In this document: piece after piece, positions 42,658 through 54,759 of the stretch
Layout of the letters: each line of letters opens with the position of its first letter
How positions within the stretch are numbered: the stretch's first letter is position 1
From: Gigaspora margarita
Taxonomy: Eukaryota; Glomeromycota; Glomeromycetes; Diversisporales; Gigasporaceae
Reading direction: 5' to 3'
DNA: 64,000 nucleotides
Assembly (NCBI GenBank): GCA_009809945.1
Contig: WTPW01000771.1
Span: 74,147 to 138,146 of the forward strand
The notes under the pieces: model-generated
Database searches by the model: none
Told to the model about the DNA's origin: nothing
What the model saw: only the letters and a program-made list of their open reading frames with translations
Translations under genes and position numbers: made by a program

Positions 42658-43845
42658 CTATAAGGTAATGGTATCTATTTCTAGAAACTTTTTTTTGTTA
42701 CATATAATATTTTTTTAAATTTTAATATTTTTTTATAAAATTTTATATATAAAATTTATTATTTATTATTTAATAATATATAAATTGATATATTTATAAA
42801 TAAAAAAAAAATTTTTTCTAATAAGCTTGAATCTTGTAAAATTTTGGTTAAATTTGATTACTGGTTTCTATTTCTAGAATCTAATATAACTATTCTAAAA
42901 AATTTAGTAATTTAAAATTTTTTTTATATTATTATTTTTTTATGTTTTTTTTTTTTTGCTGCTTTTTGTTCTTTTTTTTGGTTTTATTTCTTTAAGTTTT
43001 ATTTGTTTAATATTTTCTTTATTTTGTATTTCTTTTGTAATTGCTTTAGAAGTTACTAGAGTTTCAAATTTAAAAGTTTTAGATTGATTGTTAGGCTTTT
43101 CTTAAAATAAAAAAGCATTTAATAATGGATATTTTATAATTAATGCCAAAAAACTAGTTTTTAAATATTCAATTCTTTGAATATATTTATTTAATACTTG
43201 ATTTTATTTTTCATAATATAATAATACAACACAAATAATTAGTTTTTTTTTGTTTGTTATTTATTTATTTTAAGTAATTTGAACTAATGCTAGCTTATAC
43301 TAGCTTTTTTTTTAAAATTAGATATAAAATTGCCTAAATACAAGATAATTAAAAGATAAAAAGCTTGTTAATTTAAAAAAAAATTTAAAAGTTAATACTT
43401 TTATTCAAAACCCAATATAGTAAATATCTGATATAGTATTATAGTTATACAAATAATTAATTATATTTTATAGCCTTTAATGTTCTCCCTTGAATATTTT
43501 TAATAATATTTTATAATGACACAATGGCATAAAAATATCAAAAATTTTTCAACAGTCATTATGTTATCAGTAAAAATCTTAGAAATGTTATGAGTATAGA
43601 AACTATAAATATATTATATATGCTATGAACATTATATATTATCATGGCTTTGCCATGCTAATCCATAATATTCATAGCAGCCCGTGAAATATCTATTACT
43701 TATTCAATATGATATATCTTAATTTATATATTTGTATTCATATAACTTGTTTAAAAAAATTGTGTTTTATAATATATTGTAACAAAAAAATAAAAGACTT
43801 CTAACAATATGTTTATTTCTAGAAATAGGCACTATTACCTTATAG
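42658..43845. mobile_element. 1.2 kb element with CTATAAGGTAAT ends and TA target
   Basis: CTATAAGGTAATGGTATCTA opens the left end and continues into TTTCTAGAAA. The right end reads TTTCTAGAAATAGGCACTAT and ends CCTTATAG, its near complement. TA flanks each side (42656-42657 and 43846-43847). The interior is extremely AT-rich with no surviving ORF; T-rich text near 42950-43060 may be remnant coding on the other strand. Confidence 0.6.
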
Positions 43846-43932
43846 TAATAAATAGTAAACTTTTTTAATTATTATATTTATATAAATATTTGGCTTCAGA
43901 CAAGCAATGCTATGCATTTATTTAGTCTATAG

Positions 43933-44212
43933 CAGTGTTGTCATGGGACAGCTTTGGACAATAATTTGAACAATTTTGGACAATTTTGGACAATTAAATA
44001 AAGTAAAATTACTTAAAATTTTATTAAGATAACCTATTTTAATTTTAACTGGAATGTATTTAGTACCTAAAAAAATATATAGTTAAATATTTTTTAGATA
44101 GATTTATTAATTATTAAAGCCTAGACAAGCTTTGGACAATCTTGGACATTTGGACAATTTTGGACATGAACAAGCCAAAAAAGACTGTAGACAGCCAAAA
44201 CGTACAATACTG
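43933..44212 (-). mobile_element. hAT-type MITE (280 bp family), opposite orientation, 8 bp TSD
   Basis: It starts CAGTGTTGTCATGGGACAGC and ends CGTACAATACTG. The duplication GTCTATAG flanks it (43925-43932 and 44213-44220). It is the same length as the copy at 18284 and is its reverse complement with about one difference per several bases. Confidence 0.9.
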
Positions 44213-44469
44213 GTCTATAGTATATTTTTTGTATAATTTAAAATATATATAATTTATAAAGGATTTTATAAAATACAGCTATAGTGATATATTGCTACTA
44301 GAGTTATGCTTACATTTACTAGTTTGGGACTTGGTAGAATCCCAAATAGTATTTACTAGTTTCAACAAGTATCTTTAATTTGCCATAATGTCAAATACTT
44401 TGATATGTATTTTACATTATAGCTAAAATTCTAAATTTTTATATATAAAAACCAAGTTTGGAACTTGTT

Positions 44470-44690
44470 TCATTGTATTTGATACAAGTAATACAAATTT
44501 CTGAAGAGGAAATAGCCAATCAGAAAGTGCAAATTTTGACTATTCCAAATTAGCCCAACAAAGAATTCAAATATGTATAAAAGAAAAAAAAAGCAAAATA
44601 AGCAAAAACCAATATTTAAATCAATCTTGGTGCACTAATTAAAAATAATAAGAATAAAATTTACTTATAGTAAGTATTATTCTAACTCTA
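44470..44690. repeat. Repeat shared with 22060-22300
   Basis: Ordered matches are ACAAGTAATACAAA, CCAATCAGA, an A-rich core, CACTAATTAAA and AATAAAATTTA. Ends were not defined. Confidence 0.5.
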
Positions 44691-45097
44691 TAGATTCTAA
44701 TATCAAGGCCCTAAGGGCCATGTCATTAATTATCTGATTATTTTTTTATTAGAGGCCTACTCCTCTTCCCCTCCTTCTTAATATACTCTTAATATAAATT
44801 TGGTCAGATTTCTATATATAATTTCAATATTTTTTACATTTCTTTTTCCCTAAAAAATCACCTGATTTTTGTCACTTATCTAATTCTAAATTTTTATCTT
44901 ATGCTTAGTTTATTTACAAAATTAGAGTTTTACTACCTGTGCAAATAAGTATTCAACTATTTACATTGTACATATTAATTGTATTACAAAATTTATTAGA
45001 TAAATACTAATTGATATATATCAATTAATTATTTTATATTAATTAAAAAATAATATTATATCAGTCAAGAGACATGTCCATATGTAATGGCTTAGAA

Positions 45098-46378
45098 TGA
45101 GTTACTTATAGATCAAATGAGTTAACTCACCCAATTTTATATGTAAATTTATACAAAAAAATTATTTAAATTGAATTTATATAAAAGTATATATATAAAG
45201 AGTGTTGCTAACTTGCCCCCCTGGTGATGTTAACCACCCTATAATTTACCAATCAAATTGCAGGATCTTGTGTAATAAAATAAAGAAAATTTTAAGAAAA
45301 CTTAAAAAAAAATCAAAAAATTATCAATATCGCAAAATTTTATTACAAAAACTAGCTTTGGGCTATTAAGTAAAAGTTTTTAGCATCTAATTTTGTATAT
45401 AAATAATCTACTCTCTAACTTAATATAACCTATACCCTAACCCTAATCTTTAAAGAATAATTTTTATATAAAAAACTTTTATAAAAATAAAGGGTGGTTA
45501 AAATTTATAACTTTAACCAGGTGTTAAAATTAGTTAAATTCATATATAAAAGTCTCTTTAAATTTTAAATATATATTCTTTAGTATTTAATACTCCTTTG
45601 TTCAAAATTTTAGTTCTTAATTTTAAGCAGGGGGATGGGAATCTTCTACTAAAGTTGACCAATTCTTTACAATATTCTTTGAGTGACTTACCCTATATAA
45701 TAATATGATTGGTTAAAATAATCTTTTGAAAATATGAAAGATTCTATTAAATAAAGGCTTCTTGTGCCCAAATTGAAGATTAAAGAGGAGGTTCTTCTGA
45801 TTTTAATAGTAGTTAAATTATTAAAATTTGCTTGTAGAATCCAAAATACTTGGGATCAAAAAAGAGAACATAAAGATCTGCAAATTTACTATTATACAAA
45901 GTATAATACTTTGTATAATAGTGAATTTGTAAATCCTTATATTCTCTTCTTTGATCCCAAGTATCTTGGGGTTCTACCAAGCAAGTTTTGATGATTTAAC
46001 TACCATTAGAATCAGAAGAATCTCTTTTTTAACTTTTAATTAGATCACAAGAAACCTTTACTTAATAGAACCCTTCATATTTTCAAAAGATTATTTTGAC
46101 CAATCATATTATTATATAGGATAAGTTACTTATTTGACTTAAAAAACATAGTAAAGAATTGGTCAACTTTAGTAGAAGATTCCCATTCCCCTGCTTAAAA
46201 TTAAGAGCTAAAATTTTGAACAAAGGAGTATTAAATACCAAAAAATATATATTTAAAATTTAAAAAGACTTTTATATTTATACTTGTAAATAAATTCAAT
46301 TTAAATGATTTTTTTGTATAAATTTACATATAAAATTGGGTAAGTCAACTCATTTGATTTATAAATAATTGCACTCAG
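45098..46378. mobile_element. Large foldback element centred near 45905
   Basis: The left and right arms are reverse complements, for example ATCAAATGAGTTAACTCACCC near 45115 against GGGTAAGTCAACTCATTTGAT near 46340. The ATTATACAAAGTATAATACT centre is at about 45890-45920. The left arm is longer because it carries a 355 bp insertion (45189-45543). There are no coding features; the open frame at 45764-45991 is a by-product of the palindrome. Confidence 0.8.
45189..45543. mobile_element. Insertion in one foldback arm with 10 bp TSD
   Basis: The direct duplication ATATAAAAGT (45179-45188 and 45544-45553) flanks it, and the opposite arm shows the uninterrupted site near 46270. Inside, TGGTGATGTTAACCACCCT and AGGGTGGTTAAAATTTATAA are inverted near the two ends. 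A 10 bp duplication suggests a MULE-type element. Confidence 0.75.
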
Positions 46379-46749
46379 TTAAACATGTTCTTTAACTGCT
46401 ATTTTACCAAAATTGGAACACTTCTGGTACTGTACAGAAGTCGCTAACCAATAAGAAGTCGAAGCATGAAAGTGTATACGTGTCAAGACCCAATGGAGCT
46501 CTGGGCTTACCTATATAAGAGTTTTTAGACATTATGAGGATCTGGGACTACCAATACAAGTATAGCTAGTACAAGTACATACAGTAGTAACCAGAGGCTA
46601 CAACTACTAAGAATCATTATGAAATGATGATATATCTGTTACAAACTCCTGAGCCTCAAGATGCCATTTAACTATATCTGACACTGGAAACACTTGCAAA
46701 ACATGCTCAGATACTGTATATTGCCAAAAATAAGCTACTCCTCTTTTGG

Positions 46750-47745
46750 TCAAGAAACGTAAAAACATCTTTGACCTAAAAATAAGCTACCCACAATTGA
46801 CGAAAGTTGCTACATAGTAAAGTCCAAATTTTACTAAGCAAATAGATTAAAGTTGCTTAAGTAAACTTATTCAGAAGATCAAAAATACATATATTCTAAA
46901 ATTTACAATGAAATTGAAGAACTTTTTATTTAATTGGATTTTAATTTTTACATTCAACAACCTCGGGTCCGATAGCGTAGCGGTTACGCTCCGAGGTCGC
47001 AAATCGTAAGATTGCCGGTTCGAGTCCCATTGGCGGCGAACGCTAATTCTTATTAGGGAAGTGCAACACCGCGGAACCAGGGACCCGGGACATCTACGGA
47101 TGGACTTAATGAAGTAATTGGTGTAACAAACCTAGTGTGGCTTAACTTGTTAGTTTGGATCGACGATTTGTCTAACCGAAGTCACGAGACGTAGTGAAGA
47201 TCATGTCACGAACTCCTGGCGGCGTTTTCCGGAGACTAGGGCCAGGTTGGTCGGTAGGATTCCGAAGTCCGGGGTTAAAACTTGGAAATTAAGACTATAT
47301 AGGACTAGTTGTCCTACCATAGCTAACTTTAGGCCTCGGGTAAAGTAGCCCGAGCCTTTCTTCCCCTCCTATTAATGTTGTACCTATTATATGTATACAT
47401 ATTTAATATGTAATTTCATTAATTAATAAACGGAACGGAGGCATGGTCTCAGTTGTAAAACGTTAAAAAAAAAAAAAATTTTTACATTCAACGAAGAGAT
47501 TAAAATTTTATTAGCAAAATATATTTGTTGAATGTAAAAATTAAAAGTCAAATAATGAAAAGTACTCCTATTCTGATGAAACTTTCAGGATAAGTGTAGT
47601 TTAGTCTTCAAATATGTTTACTTAAGTGCTAATAATAGATTTATATAATAGAATTTAGACTTTACTATGTAACAACTATTGGCAATTAACCAAAAATCAA
47701 TTTTATCTAAGCTACTCCCAGATTTTTTGTGTCCAAAATCATCCA
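46750..47745 (+). repeat. Inverted-repeat element interrupted by a SINE
   Basis: GTTGCTACATAGTAAAGTCC near 46806 faces GACTTTACTATGTAACAAC near 47660, with the same surroundings as the copy at 1440-1860. A SINE-like retroposon (46959-47475) inserted into its middle. No coding sequence. Confidence 0.65.
46959..47475 (+). mobile_element. tRNA-derived SINE with poly-A tail and 16 bp TSD
   Basis: The tRNA-like head has an A-box TAGCGTAGCGG (46973-46983) and a B-box GGTTCGAGTCC (47017-47027). It is followed by a GC-richer unrelated body of about 430 bp and a pure A tail of about 13 bases. The 16 bp duplication AATTTTTACATTCAAC flanks it (46943-46958 and 47476-47491). This is the classic product of LINE-driven retroposition from a Pol III transcript. 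The 3' end GGTCTCAGTTGTAAAACG resembles that of the SINE at 49021. Confidence 0.9.
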
Positions 47746-48834
47746 AAAAAAGGTAGCATATTTTTTAAACACATATGGTATCTCATCACCATATAGTGAA
47801 GTATAGCTATTAGCTCATTACTGAATTGAGCTATTAAGTTTTGGGTTCTTAAGTCACAGAAAATCAGCTAGTTGTGGTAGCATGCAGGCTTGAAATACTT
47901 ATCCAATGTGGTAAAAGCAGCTGCATGGCTTGAGATACAAACTCCTGGAAAGTATGCTAGTAAGAACTTGAGAATACTCTTTAAATACACCAAATTGAAA
48001 GCATAAAACGCCCACTTGGTAATATATACCAAATTGTAAGTTTATATTAGATAATATGGGTAAAGTGGAAAATATATGAACACTAATTAGCGGTTGGTGA
48101 GGGATGTACAAATACCAGATCAGCTGTATAGTGGGAATACAGAAGGCTTTGGTGGGTTTTAGCTATGAATAAATGGTTATCTGACCTAAAAGTCCTAGTC
48201 TCAATACTTGTATATAATATATATACTTACGGTACTACCATATGTCAATTCGCTTAAATATTAATAAAGTTTGAGGCAGGTGCTATACTCGGGGTTCCTC
48301 AAAATATTAAAAAAAAATAATAACATTATATATCGATAAACTAAATAATATTTGATATATATCCATAATCAATAAATATTGTAATTAAATATAAATCATA
48401 CTAATCAATTGTTATATATTTATTTAAATTAATAAATAACAATTATATAAGTTACTAATTGACTAGTAGTTTTGAATTATTTTGAAAATAATTTTGAAAT
48501 ATTCAAAAGTGGTTTTGAAATATTTTTCGAAATATTTTAAAATATTTTAAAACTAGAAAACCAAGCTAGATCAGTAGATCTTTAACCTGGATCATACCAA
48601 GTACGCATTGAACTATATTTTTAAATATTTTGAAATTTTGTATAATATATCAAAATTAATCTAAAATTTTGTATTACAAGATTAAATTAGATCTTTTGTA
48701 TATAAATTAAATCTTCTATTCAGTTTTATATTGTTTTTTTATTTTGTTTTGTTTTTTTTTGTTTTTGTTGTTTTTTGTTTTCTTTTTTTGCTTTGTTTTT
48801 TGTTTTTTTTTATTTATTTTTTTATTTTATTTGG
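47746..48834. other. Gene-free stretch
   Basis: No gene was found. Around 48470-48550 there is a run of short TTTTGAAATATT-like repeats. The T-rich tract 48730-48830 is low complexity. Confidence 0.5.
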
Positions 48835-49790
48835 CACTTTACAAGAACACTAGCCCTTTGTATGAAAACCAACAACTTTTTAGCACTTTGCAAAAACATG
48901 CAAACCAACTCAAATTTCTAATACTTTGCAAGAATACAACTGATTTCTTTAGCAATTTCTAAATTTTCAAAAATGTTTTATTAGAAAAATGATTTAGTTA
49001 GTTGCAAGTTTTTGCAAGTTGGGCCCCACAAATATCTACATATATATGTAGTGAGTCGGGTAGTAATAGGAGGACCGTGAACCAGAGGGTTTAAATAGGC
49101 AACTTCCGTAGTTGGGTTGTAGGTATGGCAGCTAGTGTGGAACCTTTGGGCAGACCACTTAAATTAGGCACCAAAAGTGCACGTGTGGCTAGTTGTATCC
49201 TCATTCATGTAACAAATATTACGTCTTTAATAACTTAATAAAGAATCAAGACAAGGTCTCGGTTGTAAAACGGAAAAAAAAAAAAGTTTTTGCAAGTTTT
49301 TGCATATTTATTTTTTCGTTTAATACTTTTTGTTTTTTGGTTTTGTTTTTTTGTTTATTAATTTATTTTATTTTGCTACTTTGTAAGAACACAACTTTTA
49401 CCTCCTGGTACCTTGCAAGAAAACCAACTCAGATTTTTTTAGCACTTTGTAAACAAACACAAATTTTTTTAGCACTTTGTAAGAATGTTAACCTAGCACT
49501 TTACAAAAATACAATTTGGTTTTAGCAATTTTTGAATTTGCAAAAACATAAACTTTTACTTTAAAGAAATAGAAATTTGGAGCTTTATTATTTTTTTTTA
49601 TTAAGTTTGCTTACATATTTTGTTTTTTCAATTTTTTTTTTTTTTACTTATTTTTTTAATTTTATTTTATTTAATTTATTCCTAGCTTTGGAACTTTGCA
49701 AGAAGAAAACCTAACTTTTTTAGCACTTTACAAGAATACCATCTCTACCTTTTTTAGCATTTTGTAAGAATATATTAATTCTCTGACAAT
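48835..49790 (+). repeat. Dispersed minisatellite of TTAGCACTTTGCAAGAAnAC units
   Basis: Units of about 35-45 bp with the core AGCACTTTGCAAGAA recur at 48833-48960 and 49370-49780, separated by T-rich spacers and by an inserted SINE. Translations of these units (LALYKNT, FLALCK) are by-products and not evidence for a gene. Confidence 0.7.
49021..49283 (+). mobile_element. 5'-truncated SINE with 15 bp TSD
   Basis: AAGTTTTTGCAAGTT is duplicated at 49006-49020 and 49284-49298. The body ends GGTCTCGGTTGTAAAACGG plus a short A tail. It lacks a tRNA head, so reverse transcription was incomplete. About 49100-49200 matches 54025-54140 in reverse complement (GGTATGGCAGCTAGTGTGGA and neighbours). Confidence 0.85.
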
Positions 49791-50857
49791 TTGCAAAAAT
49801 ACTAATATTTCTAAAAAATTATTTTTTTTATTTTTTTTACTTTTTTATTATTTTTAGAAAGTAGTAAATATGAGCAAATATAATAGTTTGTAGCATTTTA
49901 CATAGCATTGTATGCAAACCAACCTTTACTAGACAATAATATTATAATAAAATATTTCAAAACCAGATGCATCAAGAAAGTAATTTAGTTTTTTTTCAAT
50001 TTACTAATTTTATTTATATAGTAGCTAATAGACAATAAACAATTCTGCTGATCTGTACAAGACAATCACGTAGATAAATTTTTATAAGTACTACTTTAAA
50101 TATAGCAGATTTTTAAACCATTTTTAGCTTAAATATCAAAAATTTATGAAAAAAAATTACAAAAATTTTGTTGTAAAAATCTAACCAAAAAATTGTCTAC
50201 TAGTAAATCAATTAGTAGCCAATTTTTTTAGACAATTTTTATGTACAATTTACAGATTTTACTGTAAAAGTTACATGTTTAATGTCTATATTATATATAT
50301 AAATTCGTCAGCACAAATATTATGTATTATGAGAAATTCTATTAGTGAAAGTATCTTTGAGTATCTAAGTAAAAATGTTCTTTGAGCCAAAAAAATGCTA
50401 GTTTTATAAGATGATTTTTTATTGTTTTCTTAGTAAAATCTTTTGCTACTAGCAAAAAATGTTTCAAAATATATACAAAAATATAATAAAAACAAAATAT
50501 TTCATCAAAATTTGGAAGATTTTAGTGAATATTTATTCATTTTATTTGAAATTTTACAAATGTATTCTGATATTACAAAAGTAAAGAGAATATATTTGTA
50601 TTTTTTGAAAGATGTTTTATGCTCTTAACAGGTGGTGATGAGTTGATCAATTCAACAGTGGTATAGGATTAATTTGGGTAAATAAGAATCCTTGCTAACA
50701 TCTTTATTTACTAGATTCAAGAAGAAATTGGTTGGCCAACATTCAAACAAGACCTTGAAATCAATACTTGAAACAATATTGAACAAGAAATAGCTTCATC
50801 AACTTGGAGTGAAGAACTATCTTATTCGACCAACACAGATGAAACTCTCATTTCTTC

Positions 50858-53276
50858 AGGACCCCGGACATCTCTGATATATATCATATTTTTTTTTTAG
50901 CAAATTGATTCAAATTTGATCTAAGGTCCAAATTTAAATTTTAGCAAATTGAAGTTAATTTTAAAAAGGGTCATAATTGAATATTTTGTCAAATTACTAA
51001 GATTTTATGCATGTTATATTTTATTTTTAGCAATTTACCCACATTTTGCAAAAATCATTGTAACAAGTTAAGTTGCGCTATAATAATCAATATAAATATA
51101 ACAAGTCATTAATGGCAAGCATGTAATCGGGCTTTAGTATTGATAGCAACTTGGTACTTACCCTGCATATGTATTATGAACATTGATTGTAATTGTATAT
51201 CGATAAACAAATAATTATGTAATGCAATTGCGAATTAGTTAGTAATTTGTATAATAATTGTAGTTAAAATTATCTCTGAGTTCTTGATCAAATTTAATAA
51301 AAAATTTTTTATTTAATTCTATGAATTCATAGAATTAAAATAAAAAAAAATTTCATCAAATTTGGTCAAGAACTCGTGGAGATATCTTTGATAAAAGTTC
51401 CTGTAAACAATTTCAACGTAGCTTCTTTGTAATATGGTTTTTTGCTTTTTCAAAATAACCCACTGTTCGGTGACGATTTACAAAAAATTTTACTATGCTA
51501 ACTAAAAAACAATTTATAACAAAACTTGTAGCGCATATCATAGACGAATAGAATCTCAAATTTCATGAAAAAATATTGAAAACTCGTGAAGATATTAACG
51601 TTTTTGTAAATTCGGACATATACATTTTCACAAGTTTTTCCCTAAATTCATAAGCTTCCAAAAGCATATTTTCAAAATGAAACCTCCAAAACGTGACTAA
51701 GTAAGTTGATCTAATATATATTCGAGAGTTTTCAGTTAAAATTTCATCAAANACNNATTAATATTGACGAAAATATTTAGATTTTTCATTTGCAACTAGA
51801 TTCAAATTTCTCTTGTAAACAATTTTGGCATGTGATTTTTGGAAATAGAAAAAATCTTTTACCAAAGATATCTCTATGAGTTCTTGACCAAATTCGATGA
51901 AAATTTTTTTATTTGAATTCTATATATTTGTAGAATTTAAATAAAAAAATTTTCATCGAACTTGATCAAGAACTCATAGAGATATCTTTGATGAAAGATT
52001 TTTTCTATTTCCAAAAATCACATGCCAAACATGTGATTTTTGGAAATAGAAAAAATCTTTCACCAAAGATATCTCTATGAGTTCTTGACCAAATTCGATG
52101 AAAATTTTTTTATTTGAATTCTATATATTTGTAGAATTTAAATAAAAAAATTTTCATCGAACTTGATCAAGAACTCATAGAGATATCTTTGGTAAAAGAT
52201 TTTTTCTATTTCCAAAAATCACATGCCAAAATTGTTTACAAGAGAAATTCGAATCTAGTTGCAAACGAAAAATCTAAATATTTTCGTCAATATTAATCCG
52301 TTTTTGATGAAATTTTAACTGAAGACTCTTGAATACCTACTTTATCAACTTACTTAGTTACGTTTTAGAGGTTTCATTTTGAGAAAGTGCTTCCGGAAGC
52401 TTTTGAATTTAGGGGAAAACGTGAAAATATATGTGTCCGATTTTACAAAATTATTAATATTTTCACGAGTTTTCAATATTTTTTCATAAAAATTGAGATT
52501 CTATTAGTCTATTATATGCTCAAAAAGTTTACTTAGTGCGCAGTAACTTGTTTCATTTGAACTTGTAAAAATCTAGCCTGTGATGAAGATTTTTCTGTTT
52601 TCATCAAAATTGAAAATTTTAAAAATTTCGAATTTGGAAGCAAATTGAAAAATCATTATAACTTCGTCAATATTAATTTGTTTTTGATGAAATTTTAACT
52701 GAAAACTCTCGAATATATATTAGATCAACTTACTTAGTCACGTTTTGGAGGTTTTATTTTGGAAATATGTTTTTGGAAGCTTATGAATTTAGGGAAAAAC
52801 TTGTGAAAATGTATATGTCCGAATTTACAAAAACGTTAATATCTTCACGAGTTTTCAATATTTTTTCATGAAATTTGAGATTCTATTCGTCTATGATATG
52901 CGCTACAAGTTTTGTTATAAATTGTTTTTTAGTTAGCATAGTAAAATTTTTTGTAAATCGTCACCGAACAGTGGGTTATTTTGAAAAAGCAAAAAACCAT
53001 ATTACAAAGAAGCTACGTTGAAATTGTTTACAGGAACTTTTATCAAAGATATCTCCACGATTTCTTGACCAAATTTGATGAAAATTCAAATAAAAAAAAT
53101 TTATACTATATTTATTTACCCGATGCTAGATGTTATAATTTAGTTTTTAGCAAATTACTATAAAATTTATNTNTAATAATNNAANTTTTAGCAAATTTAC
53201 TTGATTTTAGGGGTAGCAAAAACGNCTAAATTCATGCAGATCAGTTATGACCTATATGAGAGATGTCCGAGGTCCT
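50858..53276 (+). mobile_element. MULE-like element (copy C) filled by a giant palindrome
   Basis: The ends AGGACCCCGGACATCTCT and the complement of AGAGATGTCCGAGGTCCT are those of copies A and B. ATTTCTTC is duplicated at 50850-50857 and 53277-53284. The interior is a palindrome centred near 52030: text at 51385-51700 recurs inverted at 52700-53050. The right arm has an extra tandem copy of about 370 bp (52310-52560 resembles 52685-52930). A 165 bp hairpin unit (51866-52030) is repeated inverted at 52030-52200. Unresolved N bases occur at 51752-51756 and 53171-53225. There are no coding features. Confidence 0.85.
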
Positions 53277-53439
53277 ATTTCTTCTATATTAAAAAATTCT
53301 TCTATTTACTTTATTAAAAAGTTTTCACTACAACTAATAATATTATTATTCATAGTTGTATATGACAACTTATCGGGCGATTGATATCTGTAATCATATT
53401 TTGTCATTCAATTAAAAATTGTTTTTATTGAGTGAACAA

Positions 53440-53840
53440 AAATCAATTACAACTTAATTAGATCCATTCGATATTATGTTTTTACAATCCAATATTAGTT
53501 CATATTTTCAAAAATGGTGGATATGTTGAAGATATGATATTGAATTTAGTTGTTAGCCAATTGAAGATAGAAGAAGTCACAATAATCAAAGTAAGTTTGG
53601 TTGATGGAATATTTTATTTTCTTGACAACAGAAGACTTTATACATTTTAATCTGCAATTAAATTAGAATTAAAAGTAAAAAAAATACTAGTTAAAATCAT
53701 CAGAGTAGAAGATAGTAATTTAATATGAAAGCTTAATAGGTCAAAAATAATTATTAAAAACACAAATTTTTCTAATATAATAGTTTCTAAATATGCTAAA
53801 AATAATATAGTTATTGATCAAAAGAGTGGATTTTGAGAAC
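53440..53840 (+). pseudogene. Decayed ORF with ParB/Srx-like nuclease-type motif
   Basis: Across two frames I can read ISSYFQ, then EDMILNLVV, then a block containing KVSLVDGIFYFLDNRRLYTF. The LDNRRL motif after a short beta-strand pair is typical of a small ParB/sulfiredoxin-like domain family. At least one frameshift (near 53515) and stops (near 53650 and 53728) break it. The MULE-like insertion just upstream may have cut the same gene, whose 5' part could lie in 50630-50850. The family name is a tentative pattern match. Confidence 0.4.
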
Positions 53841-53943
53841 ATCGGCAGTAGAATATTTTTATATTTTATTTTTTTTATATTTCATATTAATTGTTTCACT
53901 TTAAAATTCAATATTGTACTTACTAATTAATATTTGTATATAT

Positions 53944-54719
53944 ATATATATATATATATATTTTCAATCTTTGGCAGCCCTGCCAAGACTTTATTAGAAT
54001 TTATTCATATTACATTATATTCATAGATGAGGATACAACTAGCCACACGTGCACTTTTGGTGCCTATTTTAAGTAGTCCGCCCGAAGGTTCTACACTAGC
54101 TGCCATACCTACAACCCAACTACGGGAATTGCCTATTTAAACCCTCTGATTGTCCAATACAACCTAATATTACTTTCTACATAGTCTGACCCCACTCCAT
54201 TTCCTCTAGAGAAATCAAGTGTGACATGCCGCACTAGCCTCACCTAGGTTACAAGCCTAGGGCTGGCTAGACCTTGACCATTAAACCGCCACGTCCTATT
54301 TCGTAGTTGTTCATGGATTTTCAGTACCGGCGCACCTGCATTATACCGACACTTGCAGACCGGCGACTCCGAACCGCTAGGTACCTCCCTTGCCCTTATA
54401 AGGTTCGTTCGGATCCCAGCACTGACCTTATTTATGGTAGCACTGTCAGAGATCCTAATCTACCTCCTTATTCGGGACTTCCTAAACGGGTTTCTATTTT
54501 TCCAGTTCCTTGGATTTATCGGTGTAACAAACACCATTGCACCCGAGAGCTCCCATTCAAGATGGTGGAACCAAGGTTACAGGTTTCTCACCCAACCGAT
54601 ATGAGCCACGGTTACCATAATACAGGCCTAATTTTCGTTATCGTCGTCAGTGGGATTTGAACTTTCGACCTGCCGCTTGGGGGTTGACAACCTGGCCACT
54701 TCTCTAGATCGTCACATCC
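53944..54719 (-). mobile_element. Full-length tRNA-derived SINE (minus strand), 15 bp TSD
   Basis: It is flanked by AATATTTGTATATAT at 53929-53943 and 54720-54734. Read on the minus strand from 54719, it begins with a tRNA-like head: an A-box-like CTAGAGAAGTGG, a loop TTGTCAA, and a B-box-like AGTTCAAATCCC. A GC-richer ~650 bp body follows and shares a segment with the SINE at 49021. The tail is an (AT)n run. Reading frames in the body (54307-54660) are incidental. Confidence 0.85.
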
Positions 54720-54759
54720 AATATTTGTATATATTTTATTTTAATAAAATAATTATTTA

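Noticed and set aside
45764..45991. 75-codon ORF
   Set aside because: It spans the centre of a foldback palindrome, so its halves are complements of each other.
46380..46760. Possible solo LTR (TATATAAGAG-like box, GC-richer text)
   Set aside because: I could not find matching TG..CA ends, a 5 bp duplication or a second copy in the window.
48744..49525. Phe/Leu-rich ORFs resembling membrane proteins
   Set aside because: They are translations of T-rich low-complexity DNA and of the CACTTTGCAAGAA minisatellite, and one runs through a SINE.
54307..54660. 117-codon open frame
   Set aside because: It lies entirely inside the minus-strand SINE body (53944-54719); the frame exists because that body is GC-richer, and no domain is visible.
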